Source: Chryseobacterium gleum (lineage in GTDB: Bacteria > Bacteroidota > Bacteroidia > Flavobacteriales_D > Crocinitomicaceae). From it: 64,000 nucleotides of DNA. The notes beneath the pieces are model-generated. The model had not been told where the DNA came from. It was given only the letters and a program-made list of their open reading frames with translations, and did no database searches. The stretch lies in contig CAMDFN010000009.1 in assembly GCA_945897565.1 (NCBI GenBank), forward strand, positions 21,484-85,483, written 5' to 3'. Below, piece after piece: positions 24,786-33,833 of the stretch. Position 1 is the stretch's first letter; every line of letters begins with the position of its first letter. The translations under genes were made by a program, and so were the position numbers.

Positions 24786-26054
24786 TTACTCGATGACCGA
24801 AAAACCAGTGTAGGCTTGTAAGGCCTTTGGAATTTGGATACCGTTTTCGGTTTGATGGTTTTCGAGTAAAGAAGCAAGAATACGAGGTAAGGCCAAGGCA
24901 GAGCCGTTGAGGGTATGGCAAAGCGTGGTTTTTTTGTCGTCTTTGAAGCGCAACTTCAAGCGATTCGACTGGAAGGTATCAAATCTAGATACCGAGCTCA
25001 CTTCTAGCCATTTTTCTTGTCCTGCAGAGTAGACTTCAAAATCGTAGGTCATGGCTGAGGCAAAGCCCATGTCGCCACCGCACAAACGCAAGATGCGGTA
25101 TGGCAGCTCTAGTTTGTCTAATAAGTTCTTGACGTGGTCTATCATTTCGTCGAGTGCTTTGGCGCTGTTGTCTGGGTGTTCTACCCTGACAATTTCTACT
25201 TTGTCAAATTGGTGGAGGCGATTGAGGCCGCGCACGTCTTTGCCATATGAACCCGCTTCTCGTCTAAAACAAGGCGTGTAACCACACATCTTGATGGAGA
25301 AATTGGCATCGGGTAAAATGACATCGCGGTAGATGTTGGTCAGCGGAACTTCTGCTGTAGGAATGAGGTAGAAGTCGTCTTCTTGGACGTAATACATTTG
25401 ACCTTCTTTATCGGGAAGCTGGCCTGTGCCGTAGCCGCTGGCCTCATTGACCATGTGCGGAGAGATGAATTCTTCATAACCGGCTTCAATTGCTTCATCT
25501 AGGAAAAATTGGATGAGGGCGCGCTGCAGTCTTGCGCCTTTACCGCGGTAAAAAGGAAAACCTGCACCAGTAACTTTCACGCCAAGTTCAAAATCGATGA
25601 GCTTGAATTTTTTGGCGAGATCCCAGTGAGGTTGAGCTGCAAAATTGAATTGAGGAATACTGCCCGCTTCAAAAACGTTTTGGTTGTCTTCGGCATCTCG
25701 CCCCTTAACCACTGCTTCGTTCGGAACGTTGGGCAAGGTATAAAGGTGCTTTTGGAGGATTTCTTCGAGGGTGCTGACTTGTTCTTTAAGAACAACTTCT
25801 TGGGCCTTAAGTGCACTTGTTTTTTCTTTGAGAGCAGTTGCTTCTGCTTGCTGACCAGACTTAAAGAGCTCGCCAATAGAGCGCGCAAGTTGATTCATTT
25901 CGGCAGCAACTTGATCGAGTTGTGTTTTGGCCATTCTCCAGTTTTGGTCTGTTTCGAGGATGGCATCAATTGTTGGGCTTGCATCTATATTTCTTTTGGC
26001 CAAGGCTGCAAGGATGGCTTCTTTTTCTTGACGGATGCGTTGTATTTCTAACAT
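24786..26054 (-). CDS. serS: seryl-tRNA synthetase
   Basis: 422 residues from the ATG at 26054 (MLEIQRIRQEKEAI); the longer open frame upstream is rejected because it runs through a promoter. An N-terminal coiled-coil tRNA-binding arm (about 30-100) is followed by the class II core: motif 2 FRREAGSYGKDVRGLNRLHQ and motif 3 SALALPRILASLLENHQ. It charges tRNA-Ser and tRNA-Sec types with serine. It is divergent from dut. Confidence 0.97.
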   Translation of the reverse strand: MLEIQRIRQEKEAILAALAKRNIDASPTIDAILETDQNWRMAKTQLDQVAAEMNQLARSIGELFKSGQQAEATALKEKTSALKAQEVVLKEQVSTLEEILQKHLYTLPNVPNEAVVKGRDAEDNQNVFEAGSIPQFNFAAQPHWDLAKKFKLIDFELGVKVTGAGFPFYRGKGARLQRALIQFFLDEAIEAGYEEFISPHMVNEASGYGTGQLPDKEGQMYYVQEDDFYLIPTAEVPLTNIYRDVILPDANFSIKMCGYTPCFRREAGSYGKDVRGLNRLHQFDKVEIVRVEHPDNSAKALDEMIDHVKNLLDKLELPYRILRLCGGDMGFASAMTYDFEVYSAGQEKWLEVSSVSRFDTFQSNRLKLRFKDDKKTTLCHTLNGSALALPRILASLLENHQTENGIQIPKALQAYTGFSVIE

Positions 26055-26072
26055 AACTACTCGATTGTAGCA

Positions 26073-26080
26073 CAAAAGTA
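26073..26080 (-). promoter_or_regulatory. TAnnTTTG element for serS
   Basis: The minus strand reads TACTTTTG, 18 bases before the serS ATG at 26054. It supports the shorter start. Confidence 0.5.
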
Positions 26081-26168
26081 AGCAAATACCCTTAAAATGA
26101 CTGATGTTGTCCATACTAAGCTGTTGATTATTCCTTTCATTCGCTCGCTTTTGAGTGTAGAATTGCGC

Positions 26169-26176
26169 TAATTTTG
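26169..26176 (+). promoter_or_regulatory. TAnnTTTG element abutting dut start
   Basis: TAATTTTG ends four bases before the dut ATG at 26181, again implying a leaderless or near-leaderless message. Confidence 0.45.
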
Positions 26177-26180
26177 GAAG

Positions 26181-26624
26181 ATGAGTTTGCACGAAGTAAA
26201 AATTGTCAGCAAGAGCCACCACGAAGTCCCGGCCTATCAAACGGCAGGCGCGTCCGGTATGGATGTGCGCGCAATGCTAGAAGCCCCAATTACGTTGGCT
26301 CCAATGCAACGCGCTTTGATACCTACGGGTCTTTTTCTAGAAATGGACCATAGCCTGGAATGCCAAGTTCGGCCACGAAGTGGTTTGGCACTCAAAAAAG
26401 GGCTCACGGTCTTGAATACACCAGGCACCATAGACGCAGACTACCGCGGCGAAATTGGCGTTATTCTCGTCAACTTGTCGGCCGAAACCGTCACCCTAAC
26501 CGATGGCGAACGCATCGCTCAACTCGTTTTTTGTAAAGTAGAAAAGGTAAACCTGGTTCAAGTTCAAGAACTGAGCTCCTCGGAGCGCGGCGAAGGCGGA
26601 TTCGGCAGCACCGGCACCAAATAA
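26181..26624 (+). CDS. dut: deoxyuridine 5'-triphosphate nucleotidohydrolase
   Basis: 147 residues, full length, with all five trimeric dUTPase motifs: [42 protein letters not shown] and the C-terminal GEGGFGSTG lid. It hydrolyses dUTP to dUMP, keeping uracil out of DNA and supplying thymidylate synthesis. It is followed seven bases later by the nucleotidyltransferase gene and a series of closely spaced genes up to the EnvC-like one, a likely operon. Confidence 0.97.
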   Translation: MSLHEVKIVSKSHHEVPAYQTAGASGMDVRAMLEAPITLAPMQRALIPTGLFLEMDHSLECQVRPRSGLALKKGLTVLNTPGTIDADYRGEIGVILVNLSAETVTLTDGERIAQLVFCKVEKVNLVQVQELSSSERGEGGFGSTGTK

Positions 26625-26631
26625 GAAGACC

Positions 26632-27639
26632 ATGAAAGTAATTGTCCCGATGGCGGGTCGCGGTAGCCGCCTCCGTCCGCATACCCTCACGATTCCCAAA
26701 CCACTTGTTCCGGTTGGCGGCAAGCCAATTGTGCACCGCTTGGTGGCCGATATTGCACGTGTATGTTCAGAACCCATTGAAGAAATCGCTTTTGTAGTTG
26801 GTGAATTTGGCGAAGCCGTTGAAAAAGAATTATTGGCAGTAGCCGAAAGCTTGGGTGCCAAAGGCAGTATCCACTATCAATTACAAGCACTTGGAACTGC
26901 GCATGCTGTATTGTGCGCCGCCGAAGCGCTTGATGGCCCGGTGGTGGTTGCTTTTGCCGACACACTTTTTAAGGCTGATTTTAAAATCTCTCACGAAGAC
27001 GAAGGCATCTTGTGGGTCAAACAAATTGAGGACCCTAGTGCATTTGGTGTTGTCAAGTTGAATGCAAATGGCGCAATCATCGATTTTGTCGAGAAGCCAC
27101 AAACGTTTGTTTCGGATCTAGCCATGATCGGGATTTACTATTTCAAAGATGGCGCGCGCCTCAAGCAAGAACTCCAGTATTTGATAGACCACAACGTGAT
27201 AAAAAGCGGAGAATACCAATTGCCAGACGCACTGCGTCGCCTCACAGAGGCAGGTGTAGCGTTTAAACCCGGCACTGTAGACGAATGGCTTGATTGCGGC
27301 AATAAAGAAGTCACCGTTGAAACCAACCAACGCGTGCTCGAACACGACGCCGAAGCGGGCCGTCTGCAAAATTTATCTGCTAATTTTACGGATAGCGTCA
27401 TTATTCAACCTTGTTATATCGGCCCAAATGTGCGCATCGAAAGATCTGTTGTAGGGCCGCATGTTTCTTTGGGGGAGGGCACAGTAGTTACCGATGTGCA
27501 TATCAAAAATTGCATCGTTGGCAACCAAACAATTTTGTCAAAAGTCAATCTCAGTGGCGCTATGATCGGGTCTCATGCACAATATAACGGCCGCGCAAAA
27601 GACCTCAGCCTCGGCGATTTCAGCACTGTCAATGAATAA
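26632..27639 (+). CDS. sugar-phosphate nucleotidyltransferase with left-handed beta-helix tail
   Basis: 335 residues. The N-terminal nucleotidyltransferase domain carries the signature MAGRGSRLRPHTLTIPKPL followed by VPVGGKPIV, as in RmlA-, GlmU- and GalU-type enzymes. The last 80 residues hold hexapeptide-like turns (VVGPHVSLGEGTVV, IKNCIVGNQTIL) of a beta-helix tail. It activates a sugar phosphate to an NDP-sugar, probably for cell-surface glycans; the exact sugar is not readable. Its stop overlaps the start of the next gene by eight bases, so translation is probably coupled. Confidence 0.88.
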   Translation: MKVIVPMAGRGSRLRPHTLTIPKPLVPVGGKPIVHRLVADIARVCSEPIEEIAFVVGEFGEAVEKELLAVAESLGAKGSIHYQLQALGTAHAVLCAAEALDGPVVVAFADTLFKADFKISHEDEGILWVKQIEDPSAFGVVKLNANGAIIDFVEKPQTFVSDLAMIGIYYFKDGARLKQELQYLIDHNVIKSGEYQLPDALRRLTEAGVAFKPGTVDEWLDCGNKEVTVETNQRVLEHDAEAGRLQNLSANFTDSVIIQPCYIGPNVRIERSVVGPHVSLGEGTVVTDVHIKNCIVGNQTILSKVNLSGAMIGSHAQYNGRAKDLSLGDFSTVNE

Positions 27640-29320
27640 GTTACTTTACGCCCTCGCGCTCGTCGCATTGGCCTCTTGTAAAATGCAAGAAGCTGCTTCT
27701 CTGCATGATCCTGCCTATATACGGCAGTTTCATAGCGGTGTGCGCAACATGCTCAACGCACAAAATGAAGAGGCAATTCAAGCTTTTAAGGCATGTTTGC
27801 AAATACAACCCAAAGACGCCGCCGTACATTACGCGCTTTTTCAGGTATACCTCAAACAAGAACGCTATCAAGAAGCTGCTTTTCATACAGAACAAGCGGC
27901 GCAACTTGATCCCAAAAACCTGCATTACAAGCGCGAGTTGGCTTTTATGTACCAACAACTTGGCCGCAATAAAGAAGCGGCAGTTGTTTTTGAAGCCTTG
28001 TTAAAAGCTGATCCAAAAAACATCGATTATTATAGTGGCGCACTGAAGAGTTATGATGCACTTCAAACACCAAGTAAGTCCCTTGCCTTGATAGAAAAAA
28101 TGGAACAGCAACTTGGCGAAAACCCCAATACGGTCCTTGAAAAGTTTCGTTTGTTACAACAAATGGGCAAGGCAAAAGAAGGCGTTGCCGTACTCGAATC
28201 GGCAAGGCTGCGCTTCCCTACTGAACCAAGTATTCTTGCCAATTTAGTTGATCATTACTTCAGAGCTCAAAATTATACAGCTGGTTTTGGTTTGCTCAAA
28301 GACCTCGTGGAGGCCGACCCTCAAAATGGTGTTGCTCTATTGATGTACGGCGAAATGCTGTACCGTTCTGGCAAAGTGGAAGAAGGAAAGAAATACTTGC
28401 ATGAAGGCATCCTCGCGCAGGGCCCGAGCCTCGATCAAAAAATGAATATTTTGATCATGTTGGTCAACGAAAAAGAACAAACTTCCTTAGACCCTACATT
28501 GGAGCCGCTTATTCAGTACATGACCCAAACGTATCCGAACGAGGCCAAAGCACATTCTATTGCTGGCGATTACTATTACGTTTCTGGCCAAATCAAAGCC
28601 GCCATTGCCAGCTATCAGCAAACGCTGCGTTGCGATCCCAACTTATTTGCCGTTTGGAGTCAGGTCATGATTTTAGAATTCGAGCAAGAATCCTGGACCA
28701 ACCTGCTCAAAGATGCTTCAAGCTGTACGGAGTTGTTTCCAAGTCAACCTCTTCCTTTCTTTTTCAAGGCCATGATGCTCAATAGAAAAAGCATATATGC
28801 CGAAGCCTTAGAAAATCTTTCCCTTGCTAAAGGTGTGTTGCTCAACGACAACGCGCTTTTAGCTGAAATCTATTTAGCCGAAGGAAGCGCTCACTTAGGT
28901 TTGCAACAACAGCCACAAGCCTTCGCCGCGTTTAAAGAAGCCTTGAGCATTAGTTCAAATGACCTCGAATTGGAATATTTACACATCTTAGCGACCTACA
29001 AAATTGAGCTCTCAAAAACTACGCAGCGCTTACAAGATCTATCGTCAAAAACTGGTGCTCAACCAAAACTTATATTTGAAGTAGCCTTTGCTGCATTTCA
29101 AACAGGCACATACCAAATTGCCCTGCAAGAATTGCAAAAAATATCAGATGTCAAGCTGCTTCAGACGGCAGCTTATCAAGAGCTCCTCGGCGATATTTAC
29201 TTTCATTTAGGTCAAGCGCAAGAAGCCAACAATTGTTGGCAGCAAGCAATCACTTTTGGAGAGGGCAGCGTTGTACTCTTCGAGAAAACCACTAAAAAAA
29301 CATATGTTCAAGTTCCATAA
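27632..29320 (+). CDS. TPR-repeat lipoprotein
   Basis: 562 residues from the ATG at 27632 (MNKLLYALALVALASC), chosen for the lipobox at Cys16 and the overlap with the upstream gene. The remainder is a chain of about ten tetratricopeptide repeats (e.g. AAVHYALFQVYLKQERYQEA, PKNLHYKRELAFMYQQLGRN). It is probably an outer-membrane lipoprotein scaffold. The location between a nucleotide-sugar gene and the DUF4292 and EnvC-like genes suggests a role in envelope assembly, but this is only positional. Confidence 0.8.
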   Translation: MNKLLYALALVALASCKMQEAASLHDPAYIRQFHSGVRNMLNAQNEEAIQAFKACLQIQPKDAAVHYALFQVYLKQERYQEAAFHTEQAAQLDPKNLHYKRELAFMYQQLGRNKEAAVVFEALLKADPKNIDYYSGALKSYDALQTPSKSLALIEKMEQQLGENPNTVLEKFRLLQQMGKAKEGVAVLESARLRFPTEPSILANLVDHYFRAQNYTAGFGLLKDLVEADPQNGVALLMYGEMLYRSGKVEEGKKYLHEGILAQGPSLDQKMNILIMLVNEKEQTSLDPTLEPLIQYMTQTYPNEAKAHSIAGDYYYVSGQIKAAIASYQQTLRCDPNLFAVWSQVMILEFEQESWTNLLKDASSCTELFPSQPLPFFFKAMMLNRKSIYAEALENLSLAKGVLLNDNALLAEIYLAEGSAHLGLQQQPQAFAAFKEALSISSNDLELEYLHILATYKIELSKTTQRLQDLSSKTGAQPKLIFEVAFAAFQTGTYQIALQELQKISDVKLLQTAAYQELLGDIYFHLGQAQEANNCWQQAITFGEGSVVLFEKTTKKTYVQVP

Positions 29321-30137
29321 ACTAGGCTATATCTGCTTTTTGTTTTTAGGTCTAACCGCTTGTAAAACGCAAGAGCTTGTCACGGAGCAAAGCGCCATTG
29401 ATAAACTTCCTAAAATCAAGGACAAAGAGTTAATAGACCGCATCGATAGCCTATCTCACATTGAGCCCAAGACCTTCTATAGCAAGCTTTCTCTCTCGTA
29501 CCGAGATTTGAGTAAGCCCACAGAGGAAAGCGAAATTTCCTTGAAAACCTCCATCAAAATTGTGAGCGATAGCGCGGTGTCTGCCATCATTACCTATGCG
29601 CGCATCCCTGTCGTTACTGCACTTGTAACCCAAGACACCCTCAGCGTTGTCAACAAACGAGACCGCTGCTATACTGTGGCGTCCTTAGATTATTTAAAAG
29701 ATTTATTTGGAGTCGATTTCTCCTATGAAAACATAGAAGAAATCATTTACGGAAAGCCTTTAGATTACCAAATCACGCAAAAGTATTTTGTCGACAATGA
29801 CCCCTTCCAATACAGTATTTCTACGCACAAAAAGCACGACCGCAAAAAACCAGACCGCAAACAACGCGATGACCTCATGATTCAATACCACCTTACCGAC
29901 GACGCCAAGGCCATAAAGCAGACTCGAATTTGGAGCGTAGAAGAATCAACAGAAGTAAGTGTGGTTTACTTAGAGCGGCAACAACTCAACGGTTTTGACT
30001 TGCCTTTGAGAGTTGAAATTAACATTCGCACGCCTAAAAAATCTTTATTGCTCACCTTAGTTTACGACCGCATAGAAGTCAATGAACCTCAAGAATTAAT
30101 CATCGTCATTCCAGAAAGCTATGAAAAATGTGATTAG
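29304..30137 (+). CDS. DUF4292 family lipoprotein (LolB-like)
   Basis: 277 residues from the ATG at 29304 (MFKFHKLGYICFLFLGLTAC), chosen for the lipobox at about Cys20; this start overlaps the TPR gene by 17 bases. The body fits DUF4292, a Bacteroidota family with a LolA/LolB-like half-barrel: FYSKLSLSYRDL, a stretch ITYARIPVVTALVTQDTLSV, and SLLLTLVYDRIEVNEP. It may bind lipid or lipoprotein acyl chains in the envelope. The stop overlaps the next ATG. Confidence 0.8.
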   Translation: MFKFHKLGYICFLFLGLTACKTQELVTEQSAIDKLPKIKDKELIDRIDSLSHIEPKTFYSKLSLSYRDLSKPTEESEISLKTSIKIVSDSAVSAIITYARIPVVTALVTQDTLSVVNKRDRCYTVASLDYLKDLFGVDFSYENIEEIIYGKPLDYQITQKYFVDNDPFQYSISTHKKHDRKKPDRKQRDDLMIQYHLTDDAKAIKQTRIWSVEESTEVSVVYLERQQLNGFDLPLRVEINIRTPKKSLLLTLVYDRIEVNEPQELIIVIPESYEKCD

Positions 30138-31431
30138 CATTGTCTTGCTATTGTGTATGGCACACCAGACCTACGCACAGCAAGATCAAAACCAGCTCAA
30201 GCGCGAACAACAAAAATTAGAGAAACGCATCTCTAATACAAAGAAGCTATTGAACAAGGTGAAGAACAATAGCCAGGCCTCACTCAATGAAATCCGCCTG
30301 ATTGAAAATCAAATCAGGAGCCGAGAAGCGTTGGTCAATCTTTTTGACAATCAAGTGCGCAGCGCCGAAATGAAAATCGTTCAAAAAAAGATGGAGATTC
30401 GGCGCTTGCGCACCAAACTCACTCAACTCAAGCAGCAATACCGCAAAATGTTTTTGTATGCCTACAAGCACCGCGGCAACTACAACAAGGTCATGTACTT
30501 ATTGGCCTCTACCGACTACAACGAAGCTTTAAGACGCAACCGCTATCTCAAAAAGGTTGCAGCTGTTCAGCAAAAACAAGCTGCACTTATCCAGCAGCAC
30601 CAACAACTCATTTTCAAAGAAATCAACCAAATCGATTCAGAAAAACTCATCAAAGAACAGGCCTTAGAAGAGAAAAAACAAGAACGACAATTGATAGAAA
30701 ATGACAAATCAAAGAAAGAAAAATCCTATCAAAAATTTAAAAAAGAGGAACAAGCACTAATTGCCCAACTCAAAGAAGACGAACGCAAGAAAATTCAGCT
30801 CAAAAAGCAGATAGATGCCGCTATTCGGGCCGATATCGCCAAAGAACAAGCCAGAGAAGCCGCCCGTCAGGCTGAATTAGCCAAGACAGCAGTTAAGCCT
30901 GTAGGCAAAACTCCTACAACCACTACCACTACAACGAGTCCGAAAGCAACCACGCCAACAGCTGCACCAAAGGTTATCGCTACGCCAATTTCTACGGAAG
31001 GCGCCGCCATTGGTAAAAGTTTTGAAACCAACCGCGGTCGTTTGCCTTGGCCAGTAGACAACGGGAGCGTGACCGAGAGATTCGGCCGCAATTACCACCC
31101 AACCCTAAGTGGCGTCGAGTGGAACAACAACGGTATTGATATTACTTGCAACAGAGGCTCTAAAGTACGCGCAGTATTTGAAGGGGAAGTGACTACTGTT
31201 TTTTCTGTGGCAGGCGCAGGAAAGGTGGTGATCATCAAGCATGGTGCCTACCGCACGGTTTATGGTAACTTAGCTGAAACCTTTGTGGGAGTAGGTTCTA
31301 AGGTATCTACCAAACAAGCAATTGGCACATTGCTCAATGATAGTGGGGTGTCTGTGTGTCACTTTGAAGTGCATCAGGTGGTTGGCGCAAGCCCCGTGAC
31401 ACTCAATCCGTCGCTTTGGATTGGGAGATAG
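30121..31431 (+). CDS. EnvC-like murein hydrolase activator with degenerate LytM domain
   Basis: 436 residues: a signal peptide (to about 20), a long coiled coil (about 20-250), a Thr/Pro-rich linker, and a C-terminal LytM (M23) domain. The metal-binding motifs are degenerate. The usual HxxxD is NNGID and the usual HxH is VCH in VSVCHFEVHQ. So it is probably not a peptidase but, like E. coli EnvC, an activator of cell-wall amidases during division. It is the last gene of the overlapping rightward run. Its 3' end overlaps by 29 bases with the opposing O-antigen ligase gene. Confidence 0.88.
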   Translation: MKNVISIVLLLCMAHQTYAQQDQNQLKREQQKLEKRISNTKKLLNKVKNNSQASLNEIRLIENQIRSREALVNLFDNQVRSAEMKIVQKKMEIRRLRTKLTQLKQQYRKMFLYAYKHRGNYNKVMYLLASTDYNEALRRNRYLKKVAAVQQKQAALIQQHQQLIFKEINQIDSEKLIKEQALEEKKQERQLIENDKSKKEKSYQKFKKEEQALIAQLKEDERKKIQLKKQIDAAIRADIAKEQAREAARQAELAKTAVKPVGKTPTTTTTTTSPKATTPTAAPKVIATPISTEGAAIGKSFETNRGRLPWPVDNGSVTERFGRNYHPTLSGVEWNNNGIDITCNRGSKVRAVFEGEVTTVFSVAGAGKVVIIKHGAYRTVYGNLAETFVGVGSKVSTKQAIGTLLNDSGVSVCHFEVHQVVGASPVTLNPSLWIGR

Positions 31432-32773
31432 CACTGAGGTCACTTTCGTAAACCAACCACATCGCGCAAATTCCCCAAATAGGGACTGCCGCTTTATCTG
31501 TGTCCATGTAATTATTCAAAAAGGCATGGATAAAATAAGTGCTGAGTGCCATAATGGTACTAAGTACAAGAATGCGATCTTCTTTATTTTCCTTGGGCAA
31601 GCGATGATACAGCGTGATACCTGTGTAAAATAGCGCAAAAATGAGTGCAATCAAGCTGAGCATACCGATCAGGCCTGTTTCTGCAAGTGCACCTAAGTAT
31701 TCGCTGTGTGCGTTGCCCATGTCGCCAAAATTGGTCGATATTATGGTTAAGTTTTCAGGTCGCTGAAAAGGTGCGTATTCAAAGGCATAGGTACCGGGGC
31801 CATAACCCATTATTGGCCTTTGCTTGAACATTTCAATGGCACAACTCCAACGGTTGATGCGCTCCAAGTTAGAAGCATCTGTGGATATATTGGCCGCACT
31901 CTGCAGGCGTTCGTCAAAGGCTTCTGTAGTATGCTCGAATTTATTGCGTTCGAGTTCCATTTGAATGCGGTCCCATTGTATCAAAACAACGACCACGCCG
32001 ATACTTGCCAGAACGGCAATGGGTTTCCAAGAAACCTTGTAATAAAGCACCACAGCTACACCGATACTCCCTACCACACTCAGCCAAGCTGCCCGCGTAT
32101 AGGAAAGCACCAAGCCCACTAAAATGAGCACAATGAGCGTAATAAGGGTCATTTGCACCAGCGGATTGTGTTTTTTATAAAGGTAGAGCCCAACGGCTAA
32201 TGGCAGCACAAGTGCTACTACAGCGCCATAAATAGTGTGGTCTTTAAAGAATGGAGACATCACCCAGTGCCCTTCTTTTTCGCCAAATCCATAGAAGGAG
32301 TGATGGATGAGCGTATAGATGATCACCAGAACGGTGGCCACAATAAAGAGCCAGATGAACGCAATTCGGTTCGTGCGTTTTTGAAAAAAGTAAGTGCCAA
32401 AAAATAATATAGGCACAATAAACCAAAGCCTGGCAAGTATAAATTTAAGAGATACAACGGGCTGGCTACTTGTAATGGCTGACATAAGTAACCATAATAG
32501 ATAAATAACCATGGCCCAGATGAGTGGGCTGCGCCAAACTTGCACGGGGAGAAAACCTTTTTTGAGTTGAAAAGCGCTGAGCAAAATCATTAAGCCAAAC
32601 AACAGCGGTTCTGTCGGGACAAACAGTCCAAAGCTACTGGTGTATTCTTCGATATTGACAGATAACGGCGTGAGAAATGCCAAACTCAAAAAGAGTTTCT
32701 CTGTCTGAAAAATAGCAAAATAGATGGCGAGTAGGCCAACTGGAATCAGAGAATAAAGTATAGGGTCATCCAT
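31403..32773 (-). CDS. O-antigen ligase/polymerase family protein
   Basis: 456 residues with about eleven membrane segments and one large periplasmic loop containing FKQRPIMGYGPGTYAFEY, the hallmark of the Wzy_C/WaaL family. These proteins polymerise O-antigen or join it to lipid A core; which activity applies cannot be told. It follows the Wzz-like gene by seven bases on the same strand. Its 3' end overlaps the EnvC-like gene convergently. Confidence 0.85.
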   Translation of the reverse strand: MDDPILYSLIPVGLLAIYFAIFQTEKLFLSLAFLTPLSVNIEEYTSSFGLFVPTEPLLFGLMILLSAFQLKKGFLPVQVWRSPLIWAMVIYLLWLLMSAITSSQPVVSLKFILARLWFIVPILFFGTYFFQKRTNRIAFIWLFIVATVLVIIYTLIHHSFYGFGEKEGHWVMSPFFKDHTIYGAVVALVLPLAVGLYLYKKHNPLVQMTLITLIVLILVGLVLSYTRAAWLSVVGSIGVAVVLYYKVSWKPIAVLASIGVVVVLIQWDRIQMELERNKFEHTTEAFDERLQSAANISTDASNLERINRWSCAIEMFKQRPIMGYGPGTYAFEYAPFQRPENLTIISTNFGDMGNAHSEYLGALAETGLIGMLSLIALIFALFYTGITLYHRLPKENKEDRILVLSTIMALSTYFIHAFLNNYMDTDKAAVPIWGICAMWLVYESDLSAISQSKATD

Positions 32774-32780
32774 TTGAACT

Positions 32781-33773
32781 TTATGCAGCGGTCTGTTGGA
32801 GTTCTTTGATGCGTTGACGGATCAATAAGAAAAACAGTCCGAAAAGAAAACCACCTACGGTTGCCACCAGCACAATAATCATGCGTTTAGGTTTTTCTTT
32901 GCGGTCGGCGACAACGGCTCGTTCTACCACAAATTTGTGGTTAAAGTTGGCATTGGCATCGGATTCAGCTTGCTCGTAAGAGACTTTAAAGTCTTCAATT
33001 TTGACGATTTTTTCGTTGCGTTGGTATTCCAGACCATCGTAAATAGACCCGTATTTGCTGTTGGCCTCAATTTTTCTACGAAGCTCCTCTTTTTCTTGTG
33101 GGTTTTTGGCGTCTACCAAGGCTTGATAAAGTGTTGCGCGGGTATCGTTGGGCAAAACACCTAATTCGGCGAGGTCTTCTAGGCGCTGCAGGACGGAGTC
33201 GCGCTCCTTTTCCATTTGTTGTTTTTTGCGCAGGTTGATTTGAAAGGCAGGAAGGGTGCGCTCGCGGATCATTTCGTTTTTAATCGTATCGATGAGGTCT
33301 ACGATGTCGTTGGCCATGGCGGCGGCTTGTTTGGGGTTTTCGTCTAGCACATCGATTTGAATAGAACCATAACGCGTGCGACTGAAGGTAAAATGTTGGT
33401 TATACGCCTTGTTGAGTTTGTAATATTTGTTGGGGTCTGTTTTAGAAATCTCGTAGTCTTTCATGAGGTCGTATTTCTGAACAATGCGGTCTCTGATGCG
33501 CGAAGAAGATAAAATTTGAACGAGTTGTTCCGCCTGTTCTTCTTCGCCGAAGTCCATAGCTGCAGCTTTGACATTGCGCTGTTCTGAGAAAGAAACATTG
33601 CTAGATGCCGCCGCAAAAACAATAGCTGTAGATAAATATAATGGTGTGATGATAAATGCGACGATGATAGAAATGACCGCTGCAGCACCGGTAAACAGCA
33701 GCAAAGACTTGCGCTGGTTCCAGAGAAAAATTAAAAGAGCGTTGCGTTGGTCTGTGAGGTTGTTATTTTCCAT
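32781..33773 (-). CDS. Wzz-type polysaccharide chain-length determinant
   Basis: 330 residues from the ATG at 33773 (MENNNLTDQRNALLIFLW). The upstream in-frame ATG at 33803 lies inside the promoter element, so it is rejected. Two membrane segments (about residues 22-45 and 292-315) flank a periplasmic coiled-coil domain, as in Wzz/PCP proteins that set the length of surface polysaccharide. A C-terminal RIKELQQTAA tail is cytoplasmic. It is followed directly by the ligase gene. Confidence 0.82.
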   Translation of the reverse strand: MENNNLTDQRNALLIFLWNQRKSLLLFTGAAAVISIIVAFIITPLYLSTAIVFAAASSNVSFSEQRNVKAAAMDFGEEEQAEQLVQILSSSRIRDRIVQKYDLMKDYEISKTDPNKYYKLNKAYNQHFTFSRTRYGSIQIDVLDENPKQAAAMANDIVDLIDTIKNEMIRERTLPAFQINLRKKQQMEKERDSVLQRLEDLAELGVLPNDTRATLYQALVDAKNPQEKEELRRKIEANSKYGSIYDGLEYQRNEKIVKIEDFKVSYEQAESDANANFNHKFVVERAVVADRKEKPKRMIIVLVATVGGFLFGLFFLLIRQRIKELQQTAA

Positions 33774-33800
33774 ATTTGTTGCTTGCGGACAATTTTTTTT

Positions 33801-33808
33801 CAAAGCTA
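33801..33808 (-). promoter_or_regulatory. TAnnTTTG element for the Wzz-ligase pair
   Basis: The minus strand reads TAGCTTTG, 27 bases before the ATG at 33773, in the short gap after the flippase gene. Confidence 0.45.
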
Positions 33809-33833
33809 TGACAATAACTCCAAAAATCCATAT

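Noticed and set aside
24742-24921. A 60-residue N-terminal extension of the outer-membrane protein
   Set aside because: It overlaps the serS coding end, has no conserved character, and would bury the clear signal peptide that starts at 24741.
26055-26240. A 62-residue N-terminal extension of SerS
   Set aside because: It runs through the serS promoter element and the divergent dut start; family alignments begin at the MLEIQRIR methionine.
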